A DNA stretch of 44,789 bases from Actinomycetota bacterium (GCA_018830725.1 JAHJRV010000066.1:1-44789); one strand, 5' to 3'. Counted from the first letter of the stretch, positions 7,912-15,719 are shown. Notes: generated from the letters alone by a model not told the origin. Made by a program: numbers and translations.

Positions 7912-9267
7912 TTAAATTTCTTTTTCAAACACTTCACTTGGAATATCTATTCCAACATCATTAAGTCTATATAAAAATCTCGGTCGTAGACCAGTTGATT
8001 TAATGCTTCCTTTAAATTTTCCAGTACTATCAATACCCATGGAGAAATCAAAAACAAAAAGATCCTGTAATGTAATTATGTCTCCTTCCATACCCTGGAC
8101 TTCAGTTATTTTAACAAATCTTCTAGTACCATCTTTAAGTCTGTTTAAATGGACAATTAGATCTATTGCAGATGAAATCTGTTGTCTTATCGCTCTTACC
8201 GGAAGTTCGAGTCCAGCCATCAGGACCATAGTCTCCAATCTGGAAAGTACATCTCTGGGAGTGTTTGCATGAACGGTACTAAGGCTACCGTCATGGCCTG
8301 TATTCATAGCCTGTAGCATATCTAAAGATTCTCCTCCTCGTACCTCACCAACTATTATACGATCCGGTCTCATACGAAGAGCATTCCTTACAAGATCTCT
8401 AATAGTAACTTCTCCTTTACCCTCTATATTAGGTGGTCTTGATTCTAATCGAATAACATGCTTCTGGTGTAATTGTAATTCAGCTGCGTCCTCTATTGTG
8501 ATTATCCTTTCATCATATGGAATAAAAGGAGATAGAACATTTAAGGTAGTAGTTTTTCCAGTTCCAGTTCCACCAGAGCAAATAATGTTTAATCTTCCTA
8601 TTACACATTGCTTTAAAAAATCTGCTACTTTCTGGGTACATGTTCCCATATCTACAAAATCTTCCATGGTAAATGGATCAAAAGAAAATTTTCTTATGGT
8701 CAATATCGGACCTTGAATAACTAAAGGATGGATTATTACATTTACTCTAGAACCATCAGGAAGTCTTGCATCTACATATGGTACTGACTCGTCAACTCTT
8801 CTTCCTACCTTACTAACAATTTTATCAATAATTCTCATCAAGTGAGCTTCATCAAGGAAAGTCTTAGTAGTTGGAAATATCTTTCCAAATTTTTCAACAT
8901 ATATGTTATAAGGATTATTAATCATAATCTCTGTTACTTCATGATCTTTTAAAAATTCTTCTATAGGTCCATATCCAACCACATCATCAATAAGGTCATT
9001 AGTTATTTTCTTTTTTTCTAAAATAGTAAGAGGAATATCATAATCATTCAGAATATCATTTATCTCTCTCTGTACTCTTAATTTTAACTCCACATCACTT
9101 ATTTTCTTTTTAAAAAGGACATCTGAAAGTTTTTCAATCAATTTAATGTGAATATCTCGCTTGATATCATCAATTTGTTTTGCTCTTATGGAAATGGACT
9201 TTTTCATCTTTACATTTAAATCATCCTCAAATTCTTGAATTTTTTTCAATCTCTCTTGTAATCTCAT
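7912..9267 (-). CDS. cpaF: Tad pilus assembly ATPase CpaF/TadA
   Basis: This hexameric secretion ATPase drives Flp pilus assembly. It has an N-terminal all-alpha region with charged helices, then the ATPase core with Walker A GGTGTGKTTTL (about 232-240), an acidic box IEDAAELQL, Walker B RIIVGEVRGGE (about 303-313) and the histidine box TGHDGSLSTVHAN. Length is normal for CpaF. An upstream TTG at 9291 could add eight residues, but the ATG at 9267 follows GAGTGG at a good distance and is preferred. It lies between cpaE and the vWA-tadB gene in the same operon. Confidence 0.9.
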   Translation of the reverse strand: MRLQERLKKIQEFEDDLNVKMKKSISIRAKQIDDIKRDIHIKLIEKLSDVLFKKKISDVELKLRVQREINDILNDYDIPLTILEKKKITNDLIDDVVGYGPIEEFLKDHEVTEIMINNPYNIYVEKFGKIFPTTKTFLDEAHLMRIIDKIVSKVGRRVDESVPYVDARLPDGSRVNVIIHPLVIQGPILTIRKFSFDPFTMEDFVDMGTCTQKVADFLKQCVIGRLNIICSGGTGTGKTTTLNVLSPFIPYDERIITIEDAAELQLHQKHVIRLESRPPNIEGKGEVTIRDLVRNALRMRPDRIIVGEVRGGESLDMLQAMNTGHDGSLSTVHANTPRDVLSRLETMVLMAGLELPVRAIRQQISSAIDLIVHLNRLKDGTRRFVKITEVQGMEGDIITLQDLFVFDFSMGIDSTGKFKGSIKSTGLRPRFLYRLNDVGIDIPSEVFEKEI

Positions 9268-9326
9268 TGTAAACCACTCTTTCGCTTTCAATTACAAAAA
9301 ATTAATATAAAAATTTTTTTTACTTT

Positions 9327-10508
9327 TTATCCAGCTTCCAACAAAAGCCTGGTTAATTTACGAATACTTTTACTAACCATAGACCTTGGTGCTCTTACAA
9401 CTACAGGTATACCTTTATTTATACATAAAGGAACAAGTTTGTCAGAGGGAATTGTAACATTTATTCGCTGCTTGATCGTTTTTTCTATTTCATCTATAGT
9501 GATACCAACTTTGGAATCAGCTCTATTAAGAATTACAAATATTTTTTCCTCTGGAAACTTTAATTGTTTAAGTATCTGCAATGAAATCTTTAAATTTTTA
9601 ATATTAGGAACATCCTTGCTGGCTACAATACACAAAAAATCTGTCTTTTCCAGAAGTAACATTACATTATCTGAGAAGCCTGAAGGTGTATCAATTATTA
9701 CATAATCACTTATATCTGAAAAAATATCTAATATTTTCATTGTAGCTGCTATGCTAATCGATTCTTCCTGAGAGGGATCAATTGGTGCAGGTAGAACTTT
9801 TACCCCAGATTCGTGAATGGTTAAAAAACTATTTAGCATTTCAGAATCTAATTGATTAATAACAGACATAATATCGTATGTGGTATGTTTGGGATATAAA
9901 TTAAGCATTAAAGCTACATCGCCAAACTGATAGTCAAGATCAAAAAGTACTACTCTTTTTTTATCAAATTTAGCTAAATCAACTGCGAGGTTTACTGCAA
10001 TAAATGATTTCCCTGAACCTCCCTTGGTACTAAAAACTGATATCTTTTTATGTATTTTTTTTCTCTGTTCTTCTTCTTTAATTTGTATTGAAGGCTTTTC
10101 CATTGATTTCAAAAACATATTTTCTGTTCTTTTAATGGAATCTCTTAATTCATCATATATAAAAGGAAATTCTATTACATCATGGATATTGAGCTTAATT
10201 GCTTTTTTTAATATATCAGTTGAAAATTTATCTACTGAAAGAATTACTTTAACAAAACGAAGACCATCAAAATTTGCAATTAAAATTTTTTCTATATCCT
10301 CTAACTTATATGATGGACCTAACAAAACAATATTTGAACTTTTTTCCTGAAGTATTAATTCAAAAAGATCAAGATTTCCACTAACTTCAGCAATTTCTAA
10401 CTTGGGGATATTTCTTAATAACGTAACAATTTTTTTAATGTTTTGTTCTTCCTTTTCAAGGATAACAAGTGAGATTTTATTATTAAAATTCCTATTCATA
10501 AACCTCAT
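9327..10508 (-). CDS. cpaE: Tad pilus localisation ATPase CpaE/TadZ
   Basis: This 393-residue protein has an N-terminal receiver-like domain (about 10-125) without a clear phospho-acceptor site, and a C-terminal ParA/MinD-type ATPase. The deviant Walker A motif is KGGSGKSFIAVN at about 162, VVLFDLDYQFGD is the switch-type segment, and DYVIIDTPSGF is Walker B. CpaE/TadZ proteins mark the cell position where Tad pili are assembled. A second ATG three codons in (10499) is equally possible, with GAGG just before it. The gene sits between cpaB and cpaF, the usual order. Confidence 0.85.
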   Translation of the reverse strand: MRFMNRNFNNKISLVILEKEEQNIKKIVTLLRNIPKLEIAEVSGNLDLFELILQEKSSNIVLLGPSYKLEDIEKILIANFDGLRFVKVILSVDKFSTDILKKAIKLNIHDVIEFPFIYDELRDSIKRTENMFLKSMEKPSIQIKEEEQRKKIHKKISVFSTKGGSGKSFIAVNLAVDLAKFDKKRVVLFDLDYQFGDVALMLNLYPKHTTYDIMSVINQLDSEMLNSFLTIHESGVKVLPAPIDPSQEESISIAATMKILDIFSDISDYVIIDTPSGFSDNVMLLLEKTDFLCIVASKDVPNIKNLKISLQILKQLKFPEEKIFVILNRADSKVGITIDEIEKTIKQRINVTIPSDKLVPLCINKGIPVVVRAPRSMVSKSIRKLTRLLLEAG

Positions 10509-10569
10509 GCCTTCGTATATATTATTTTCTATATTAATATAATTTTGAATTTATAATATTTTTTACTGA

Positions 10570-11382
10570 TTACTCAAAAATATTATCAAATGTTCTCCCA
10601 AATGTTTCTTCTCTTTCAATCTCCTTAGTAGGGAGCAAAGCTAACCATACACTGCCCATCTCTTCAGTGAAAACTAATTTCTCTGAATCCCCTGGAGTTA
10701 CTGCCAAAGTTATTGTTTTTATTTCAGATTTTTTAGCCCTCTCTTCAGTTTGAGCACCCAGGATTCCTTCAGCTCGTTCAGTAGTTTGAGTTATTTCAAT
10801 CCTGGTACCTATATATAAAACCTCAACATTCCATAGTAAAGTCTTTGTAATTTCTTGTTGGATTTCTTCAAGAGCTTCTTCAGCTTCTTCAGCTTCTGGA
10901 TAAACCGTTATAGGTTGTTCCTCGGTTGGTTTGAAAGTTGCAATAACATTAACTCTATCTCCAACATTAATTAGATTAGATACACCTATTACCTCATTAA
11001 CAGGAATGGAAATAGCTACCATATCATCGGGAATAATAAAAGCTAATCCAATATCTTCTGGTTTAATAAGCTTTGTCGCAGTAATTTGTTCTCCCTTATT
11101 TATTGGCACAGCAGCAACATATCCTTTATAATCTTCAAGAGAAGTAAGAACCCCTTCTGCCAGATATTTTCTTGGGATTGCCTGAGTAATAACACTACCG
11201 TTAGCAATTATAGTTTCAACCGGAGTTTCCCCCGGGATATTTTGAGCTGCTACAAGAACCTCAATTTTTTCAACTTCCTCTTCCACTGAAGCCCTGATAT
11301 TACTTATGTACCCTATTACTGCCACAACAGCAATTATAGCTAAAATAATTGCTATAATTAGTATTACAATTCGCATTCTCAT
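10570..11382 (-). CDS. cpaB: Tad pilus assembly protein CpaB/RcpC (SAF domain)
   Basis: This 270-residue protein has one N-terminal membrane helix (5-27) and a SAF domain with EKIEVLVAAQNIPGETPV, followed by VPINKGEQITATKL. The C-terminal half has the family strand AISIPVNEVIGVSNLINVGD. CpaB lies in the periplasm and in other bacteria supports the outer-membrane secretin channel. No secretin gene lies next to it here. A spacer of about 150 bases with a tandem repeat separates it from the tadG-like gene. Confidence 0.85.
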   Translation of the reverse strand: MRMRIVILIIAIILAIIAVVAVIGYISNIRASVEEEVEKIEVLVAAQNIPGETPVETIIANGSVITQAIPRKYLAEGVLTSLEDYKGYVAAVPINKGEQITATKLIKPEDIGLAFIIPDDMVAISIPVNEVIGVSNLINVGDRVNVIATFKPTEEQPITVYPEAEEAEEALEEIQQEITKTLLWNVEVLYIGTRIEITQTTERAEGILGAQTEERAKKSEIKTITLAVTPGDSEKLVFTEEMGSVWLALLPTKEIEREETFGRTFDNIFE

Positions 11383-11484
11383 TTTTTTCCCTAACTTTTA
11401 AAATTTATATAATCTATATATTTACTATTTATAATAACTGTTTATAAAAAAAAGCAATATTTATTAATTAATAATCCTTATTAC

Positions 11485-11553
11485 CTTATAAGTCTTACTA
11501 TTCTATAAGTTTTACTAACCTATAAGTCTCACTAGTCTATTAGTCTTACGACT
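11485..11553. repeat. Four imperfect 17-bp tandem repeats across the tadG-like stop codon
   Basis: Units of the type CTATAAGTCTTACTANN follow each other at 11485, 11503, 11520 and 11537, with period 17 (18 for the first). The stop codon of the tadG-like gene (11532-11534) lies within the array, so the last codons (RVVRLID) are part of it. Replication slippage is the likely origin. Confidence 0.7.
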
Positions 11554-12545
11554 CTAAGTCCTCCAGATTGAACAGGAATAATGCTACCTTCAGTTATAAC
11601 CAAAGCTTGGCTAAGAAACGTGCCTGTAATTGAGATACCATGACCATATACAGGATCGTGCATATCATGAATGCCAGTAATAATAAAAGGTGCAAACGCC
11701 ACTATTTCAACTTCATCATGTCCATGAACTTCCCCCAAACCATCGATTATTGGGACATAAATAAATTGACTATCAGGGTCGGTGAGTTTATAACCTGTTC
11801 CAAATACAGGATCTATATATTCAGCAACAAGTTCAAAAAATCCATCCAGTAAATTATTATGCTGCCCATATACTCTTTCGTTTACTCCTTGTAATGTTTT
11901 ACCTACCTTATTTCCTGTCAATGTTTCTATCATATCACCAACAGACAAAGGTGTACTGGCACCATCAATTATGTTATCCTTATATTCACTACCTCCAGGA
12001 CTATCGATTGTCAAAGGTTGATAGTTACCACAGACACCACCGCCAGGTGGTCCAGAACCATATTTTAATACAACTTCTTCACCAGGATCCCAGCTATCCT
12101 GTGGAACTCCCCATGGTACTACACCTACATGTTCTTCTGGCGAAGCTATCATAGCTGTTGCTGAAGCTACAACCTGTGTATGACTTAATCCTATAACTCT
12201 TGCAAAGTAAAGAGGAGCATTAGGATTTATTGCATTCACAGTAATCGTATCATCTTCAGCCAATGTAGAACTAATTATTACATCACTGGAATTAATAATT
12301 AAACCATGTTTTGAACCATATTCAATAGCTACGTTTATAGCCCCGTCCACATCCTCTGGCAATTCTTGGACCCCAGCTAAAGCTGCAGCATCAGCAACAG
12401 TTTGAAGATGTCTTCTTTCTTCATAAAGAGAACCCACATCTATAGCTAAAGCTGTTACCATCATTAGTGCTATAATGCTTAAAGCAACTATGACTACAAC
12501 TGCACCATTTTCACTTTTAAATCTTTTAATCTTCATAATTCTCAT
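11532..12545 (-). CDS. tadG: TadG-like pilus-associated protein
   Basis: This 337-residue protein starts with a short basic segment, then a membrane helix preceded by ENGAVVVIVALSIIALMMV, and then LAIDVGSLYEERRHLQTVAD, the signature of TadG-related proteins. The remaining 250 residues are a predicted extracytoplasmic region of beta-rich, glycine-rich sequence without a vWA motif. Many TadG proteins carry a vWA domain; here that domain is instead fused to TadB. A minor pseudopilin or envelope anchor is the likely role. A degenerate copy of its 3' end exists at 14655-14706. The ATG at 12545 has a second ATG two codons later, so the exact start is open. Confidence 0.75.
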   Translation of the reverse strand: MRIMKIKRFKSENGAVVVIVALSIIALMMVTALAIDVGSLYEERRHLQTVADAAALAGVQELPEDVDGAINVAIEYGSKHGLIINSSDVIISSTLAEDDTITVNAINPNAPLYFARVIGLSHTQVVASATAMIASPEEHVGVVPWGVPQDSWDPGEEVVLKYGSGPPGGGVCGNYQPLTIDSPGGSEYKDNIIDGASTPLSVGDMIETLTGNKVGKTLQGVNERVYGQHNNLLDGFFELVAEYIDPVFGTGYKLTDPDSQFIYVPIIDGLGEVHGHDEVEIVAFAPFIITGIHDMHDPVYGHGISITGTFLSQALVITEGSIIPVQSGGLRVVRLID

Positions 12546-12621
12546 CTTCTTATTATTTAAAAATTTACACTATTAATAGATATTATTAAAGATATTATTA
12601 ATAATTTTATAAAAAAGTTTA

Positions 12622-13023
12622 TTATTCATAATTCTCAAGACGCATAACTGCTTTATTTGTAAGTGGTATATTCCAACTTCCCACAAGTGGTATTTCTATA
12701 GTAATATTATAAGTAATCTCAACTTCTACAGGATCACCAATATTTGTTCCCTCAGGAGTAGTAATAATTATATCATCTTCAGTAATAGGAATTGGGTATG
12801 CTCTTTCAATTATAATGTCTTTAAGGTCAGGATTATTAAGATCTACAGCAGCCCGCCTGGCACCTTCTCTTGCTGCGTGAGTAATAGTAATATAGTTATT
12901 ATATGCTATTCCAAATTGAAATATTCCAAATACCAGCATTATCAATATGGGCAGAATAATAGCAAATTCTACCGCACTGGCGCCTTTTTCATTTTTTATT
13001 ATTCTGATGCTTTTTATTTTCAT
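12622..13023 (-). CDS. tadE: TadE-like minor pseudopilin
   Basis: This 133-residue protein has the TadE pattern: NEKGASAVEFAIILPILIML near residues 11-30, with a glycine before the hydrophobic segment and the conserved glutamate, then FGIAYNNYITITHAAREGARRAA. Prepilin peptidase processes TadE proteins, and they are needed for Flp pilus formation. It stands 76 bases before the tadG-like gene. The IS110 insertion upstream separates it from the pilin genes, so its own promoter or transcription from the element may now drive it. Confidence 0.85.
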   Translation of the reverse strand: MKIKSIRIIKNEKGASAVEFAIILPILIMLVFGIFQFGIAYNNYITITHAAREGARRAAVDLNNPDLKDIIIERAYPIPITEDDIIITTPEGTNIGDPVEVEITYNITIEIPLVGSWNIPLTNKAVMRLENYE

Positions 13024-13130
13024 TGTCTCTTAATTTAATTAGAAATTTATTTATAATTCTAATTATATGAACTATTTAAAAGATGTGTTTACAAACACAT
13101 GTTCTTATACATTGAAAAATATATAACCTT

Positions 13131-13235
13131 GTCATTCTGACCCTGAGTGTAACGAAGGGTAAGAATCTCATTATATTTATCTTTTTAAAAGGAGATTCTT
13201 CACTTCGCTATTGTTTCGTTCAGAATGTACTGTGT
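13131..13235. repeat. REP/MITE-like palindromic element with TCATTCTGA ends
   Basis: A region beginning GTCATTCTGACCCTGAG and containing AAGAATCTCA is mirrored by GGAGATTCTTCACTTCG and TTCGTTCAGAATG, forming a long imperfect inverted repeat of about 100 bases. A related single arm is at 20699-20740. These are common noncoding repeats in bacterial genomes. The element borders the end of the IS110 insertion. A short hairpin (ATGTGTTT/AAACACAT, 13083-13100) lies just left of it. Confidence 0.65.
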
Positions 13236-13267
13236 CAAGATATCAAAATTTTTGAAAATTAAATATA

Positions 13268-14257
13268 TTAACAATAAGCAAAACTTGTAAATTTCTCTTC
13301 ATAATTTGGGTCATATTTCCTATCATACTTTAATACTACAAATATCTGTCTGACTAATTTATTTAATACTGCTACTCTTAATACCTTATGTTCTTTCCCT
13401 TTTAAACTTAATCTTTCATACATATTCCTGCAAGCATTATTATGCTGCATTGCACTAAGTGATGTCATAAATAGTTGCTTTCTTAGATAACTATTACCCT
13501 TTTGACTGATTCTTCCTCTTCCTCTTAAAGAACTACCAGATTCTTTGGGTGAGGGATTAGTTCCTATATAGCTAACTACCTGCTTGCTATTTTTAAAATC
13601 TTCAAATCTACCAAAAAATGCAATAATTATAATAGCTGTTTTAGGACCTACTCCAGAAATTGAAAGCAATCTACTGTACTCATTAAGATAATGCTTATTT
13701 ATTAAATTTTTTAGTTCTTCTTCCAGTCTTTTAATTGAAATATTAAGCTCAGAGATTAATTTGTTAAAACATTCTTCTACTGATCTTTCCTTTAATGGGT
13801 CCTTATCTAAAGCCCCCAAACGATTTAAATAGTTATTTTTAGATACTGTAAGATCTTCTATTGCTTTGAGTATCTTTATTATTCTTTGTCTCTTTTTAGA
13901 TCTTGGTTGAAATAATTTAACATCTTGTTCATAACCGTATTGAGCAATTACTTTTGCATCCACTTTATCTGTTTTTGCACGAAGCATTTTCATCTCTGCA
14001 TATCTTTTAATTATTAGTGGATTAACTACAGATACAAGAAAACCTCTCTCATACAATATATTGGCTAATTGTAAATGATAGATTCCAGTAGCTTCCATAA
14101 CAAACAGTAGATCCTTTTTACCTTTATCATACTTTTTTAAGAATCTTTCAATGTCAGAATTTTTATTTAAGATAACTTTAAGTTTATGATTTTTGCCATC
14201 GTATTCAGAAATATTCAGTTTCTTCTTTGATACATCAGCTCCAATTACTAATTTCAT
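13268..14257 (-). CDS. IS110-family transposase (DEDD)
   Basis: This 329-residue recombinase has the N-terminal RuvC-like DEDD domain: GADVSKKKLNI with the first aspartate at residue 8, the FVMEATGIY glutamate near 55, and KTDKVDAKVIAQYG with the last aspartates near 97-101. A coiled central region follows. The C-terminal Transposase_20 domain is LLSISGVGPKTAIIIIAFFG plus SYIGTNPSPKESG, and a serine in that domain is expected to serve as nucleophile. Length is normal and the frame is intact. GGGAGGAG precedes the ATG. IS110 enzymes work with a noncoding bridge RNA from the element. Confidence 0.92.
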   Translation of the reverse strand: MKLVIGADVSKKKLNISEYDGKNHKLKVILNKNSDIERFLKKYDKGKKDLLFVMEATGIYHLQLANILYERGFLVSVVNPLIIKRYAEMKMLRAKTDKVDAKVIAQYGYEQDVKLFQPRSKKRQRIIKILKAIEDLTVSKNNYLNRLGALDKDPLKERSVEECFNKLISELNISIKRLEEELKNLINKHYLNEYSRLLSISGVGPKTAIIIIAFFGRFEDFKNSKQVVSYIGTNPSPKESGSSLRGRGRISQKGNSYLRKQLFMTSLSAMQHNNACRNMYERLSLKGKEHKVLRVAVLNKLVRQIFVVLKYDRKYDPNYEEKFTSFAYC

Positions 14258-14280
14258 ATTTTTCTCCTCCCTTTTTAGTC

Positions 14281-14432
14281 TGATGTGGAGAGCTATAATC
14301 TATCATCGTAATTTATACAGGCTTTTTAACCTAATGTACTGTTCAGATTTATTAGAGAAGGCGGGTTTAACATTCTGAACGGTCTTTAAAAACCAATGAC
14401 AATGCAAACTTATCCGCCTTCTCTCCACATCA
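14281..14432 (-). ncRNA. Candidate IS110 bridge RNA (noncoding left end)
   Basis: The noncoding end upstream of the transposase has nested pairing on the minus strand. TGATGTGGAGAG (14281-14292) pairs with CTCTCCACATCA (14421-14432). AGAGAAGGCGG (14354-14364) pairs with CCGCCTTCTCT (14414-14424). GTTCAGA (14341-14347) pairs with TCTGAAC (14374-14380). The first two helices share bases, so they would exclude each other. Length, position and orientation fit the bridge RNA of the IS110 group, which lies before the transposase. The pairing is seen directly; the RNA identity is inferred. Confidence 0.6.
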
Positions 14433-14654
14433 ATTTATTTGATACAATTTTATCAATTATGTTAACATAAACACATAATATCAACATACGATGACAAAAA
14501 ATATAAATTAATTCATATTTATATTTTATAAATAGTAAACTGTAAACACCAAGTTTAAATAGTACAAATTATAAAATATTTAACTTAATTTAAAATCTTA
14601 TAGTTACCAGGTAATTCTATTAATTAGAATCACCAGGAGATAATTCAAATAGTA

Positions 14655-14706
14655 ATGTAACCTTCAGCTATAATTAAAGATTGGCTAAGAAACCTGCCTG
14701 TGATGG
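14655..14706 (-). pseudogene. Fragment of a tadG-like 3' end
   Basis: About 55 bases here closely match 11581-11635 within the tadG-like gene, including the shared run TTGGCTAAGAAAC. On the minus strand it would read GRFLSQSLIIAEG, against GTFLSQALVITEG in the intact gene. It lies downstream of the first pilin gene. It is a leftover of a duplication or recombination in the tad locus. Confidence 0.6.
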
Positions 14707-14732
14707 CATTGCAATTTTACAAGCAGGTTTCT
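14688..14732 (-). terminator. Hairpin downstream of the pilin gene (possible attenuator or RNA end)
   Basis: AGAAACCTGC (14688-14697) and GCAGGTTTCT (14723-14732) form a perfect 10-bp stem with a 25-base loop, 30 bases after the pilin stop. No T-run follows, so it is not a classical terminator. It may stabilise the pilin mRNA 3' end or reduce read-through into the rest of the locus. Confidence 0.35.
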
Positions 14733-14762
14733 CATTAACCTCCAGAATTGATAATAAGTACA

Positions 14763-14948
14763 TTAAGGAGTAGCAGTGTCAAGAGCGTCTTTTATATAAG
14801 TGAATACAGCATTTAGCTGTCCACCGAGAGCAGTAACAGTAATAATTATAGCTACAGCAATAAGTGCGACCATAAGAGCATATTCTATGGCAGTTGCCCC
14901 TTCCTCCCTTCTTATATAGGTCATAAGCCACTTGATTAAAAAGCCCAT
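14763..14948 (-). CDS. flp: Flp-type pilin
   Basis: This 61-residue prepilin has a short basic leader (MGFLIKWLMTYIRREEG), then the Flp motif GATAIEYALMVALIAVAIII with the conserved glutamate and tyrosine, a hydrophobic helix and a short polar tail. Cleavage would fall after the glycine of EEG. AAAGGAGGTG, an almost ideal ribosome site, lies 4 bases upstream, in keeping with a major structural subunit. It is the second of two tandem pilin genes. Confidence 0.92.
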   Translation of the reverse strand: MGFLIKWLMTYIRREEGATAIEYALMVALIAVAIIITVTALGGQLNAVFTYIKDALDTATP

Positions 14949-15023
14949 TTTTCACCTCCTTTGATATGAATTTATTTAATTTTTCCATTTTGTCATTGAC
15001 CACCGGAATTGATAAGAGCCTTA

Positions 15024-15203
15024 TTAAGTTCCACCAAGAGAATCTATTATATTTTGGAATACCGTATTTATCTGTCCACCAAGAAGCCCAACAGTAACAA
15101 TTATAGCTACAGCAATAAGTGCAACCATAAGAGCATATTCTATTGCAGTTGCTCCTCTCTCTTTTTTTATAGAGGTCATAAACCATCTAATTAAAGAGCT
15201 CAT
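15024..15203 (-). CDS. flp: Flp-type pilin, second copy
   Basis: This 59-residue prepilin starts at ATG 15201-15203 behind AGAGGCG and ends in TAA at 15024-15026. The leader MSSLIRWFMTSIKKERG is followed by GATAIEYALMVALIAVAII, identical in the helix core to the neighbour. The two genes and their 3' flanks are alike, pointing to tandem duplication. It is the first gene after the riboswitch-terminator leader and should respond to it directly. No prepilin peptidase gene is present in the window. Confidence 0.88.
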   Translation of the reverse strand: MSSLIRWFMTSIKKERGATAIEYALMVALIAVAIIVTVGLLGGQINTVFQNIIDSLGGT

Positions 15204-15349
15204 TTATCGCCTCTTTTTTCTAAATTTTAATTTTTTCAATTTTTTATTTAGATTTATCAAAGATGCAGACATTAATCTCCTTTTAGTTAATTATTAAAAT
15301 TACTAAAAAATTTTATTAATTAATTTTTTAATCTTTATTATCTCTTCTT

Positions 15350-15398
15350 AAAAAAATAAAAACCGGCTAAAAATTATTTGATGTTTTTAAGGCCGGTT
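15350..15398 (-). terminator. Intrinsic terminator of the gene-proximal c-di-GMP-II riboswitch
   Basis: On the minus strand, AACCGGC (complement of 15392-15398) pairs with GCCGGTT (complement of 15361-15367). The stem is extended by an A-run/T-run pairing and followed by a T-rich tail (15350-15360). The 5' arm contains the ACCGGC that ends the aptamer core, so aptamer folding and terminator folding compete. Confidence 0.75.
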
Positions 15399-15459
15399 GT
15401 ACCATAAGCTCTATGAGATATAAGTACCCAGATTAAATCCCACTTCAAAGCTTCCTTAA
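15387..15459 (-). ncRNA. c-di-GMP-II riboswitch, gene-proximal copy
   Basis: Read on the minus strand, the core runs TGGGATTTAATCTGGGTAC, then CTTATATCTC, then AGAGCTTATGGTACAACCGG. This matches the class II cyclic di-GMP aptamer as I recall it (UUGGGCACUU ... AGUUAGUAGUGCAACCGACC), with GGGTAC pairing to GTACAACC. A closing helix TTAAGG/CCTTAA (15454-15459 with 15387-15392) encloses it. The pilin ATG lies about 180 bases downstream. Because the closing helix and core overlap the terminator arm, ligand binding should favour read-through (an ON switch). That logic is inferred. Confidence 0.85.
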
Positions 15460-15652
15460 TTTTTTTCTTATATTTAGTTTTTATATATATCATCTTTTTA
15501 TAAAAAAAGCAAGAATTTTTTTAAAAAATTTTCAAACCAAAATAGAATATTATCATTTTTTTTCTAAATTTTTTGACAGTTATATTAATTTGCATTTCCT
15601 CCTATACAGTTACTTTCCAATAAACCATATATATTATTAAATTGGATTTTTT

Positions 15653-15690
15653 AGTCGGGTACGCTATTAGCTCCACCTTCCTCAAGCATC
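15653..15690 (-). other. Degenerate c-di-GMP-II-like sequence between the two riboswitches
   Basis: The minus strand reads GATGCTTGAGG, a short spacer, then GGAGCTAATAGCGTACCCG. It resembles the 3' half of the class II aptamer (AGCTAGTAGTGCAACCGG), and ATGC could pair with GCGT. The TTGGG segment is missing. A decayed third copy or chance similarity are both possible. Confidence 0.3.
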
Positions 15691-15719
15691 TACTTTTGAG
15701 AAAATTTTTTTAGATTATA

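Larger units (their letters stand above)
13232..14432 (-). mobile_element. IS110-family insertion sequence
   Basis: The element comprises the transposase gene at 13268-14257 and about 175 bases of noncoding end upstream of it. The upstream boundary is set by the outer arm of a 12-bp inverted repeat, CTCTCCACATCA at 14421-14432. The downstream boundary is not marked by terminal repeats, as usual for IS110. The palindromic repeat ending near 13233 gives an estimate. It lies inside the tad locus, in the same orientation, between tadE and the pilin genes. Confidence 0.75.

Noticed and set aside
14779-15186. A 135-codon minus-strand frame across both pilin genes
   Set aside because: It is read in the wrong frame: both pilins lie in another frame with ribosome sites and the Flp motif, and the peptide here is tyrosine/serine/cysteine-rich nonsense.
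15540-15612. A 24-codon minus-strand frame next to AGGAGG between the two riboswitches
   Set aside because: The AGGAGG is only two bases from the ATG, too close for initiation, and the peptide has no recognisable feature.
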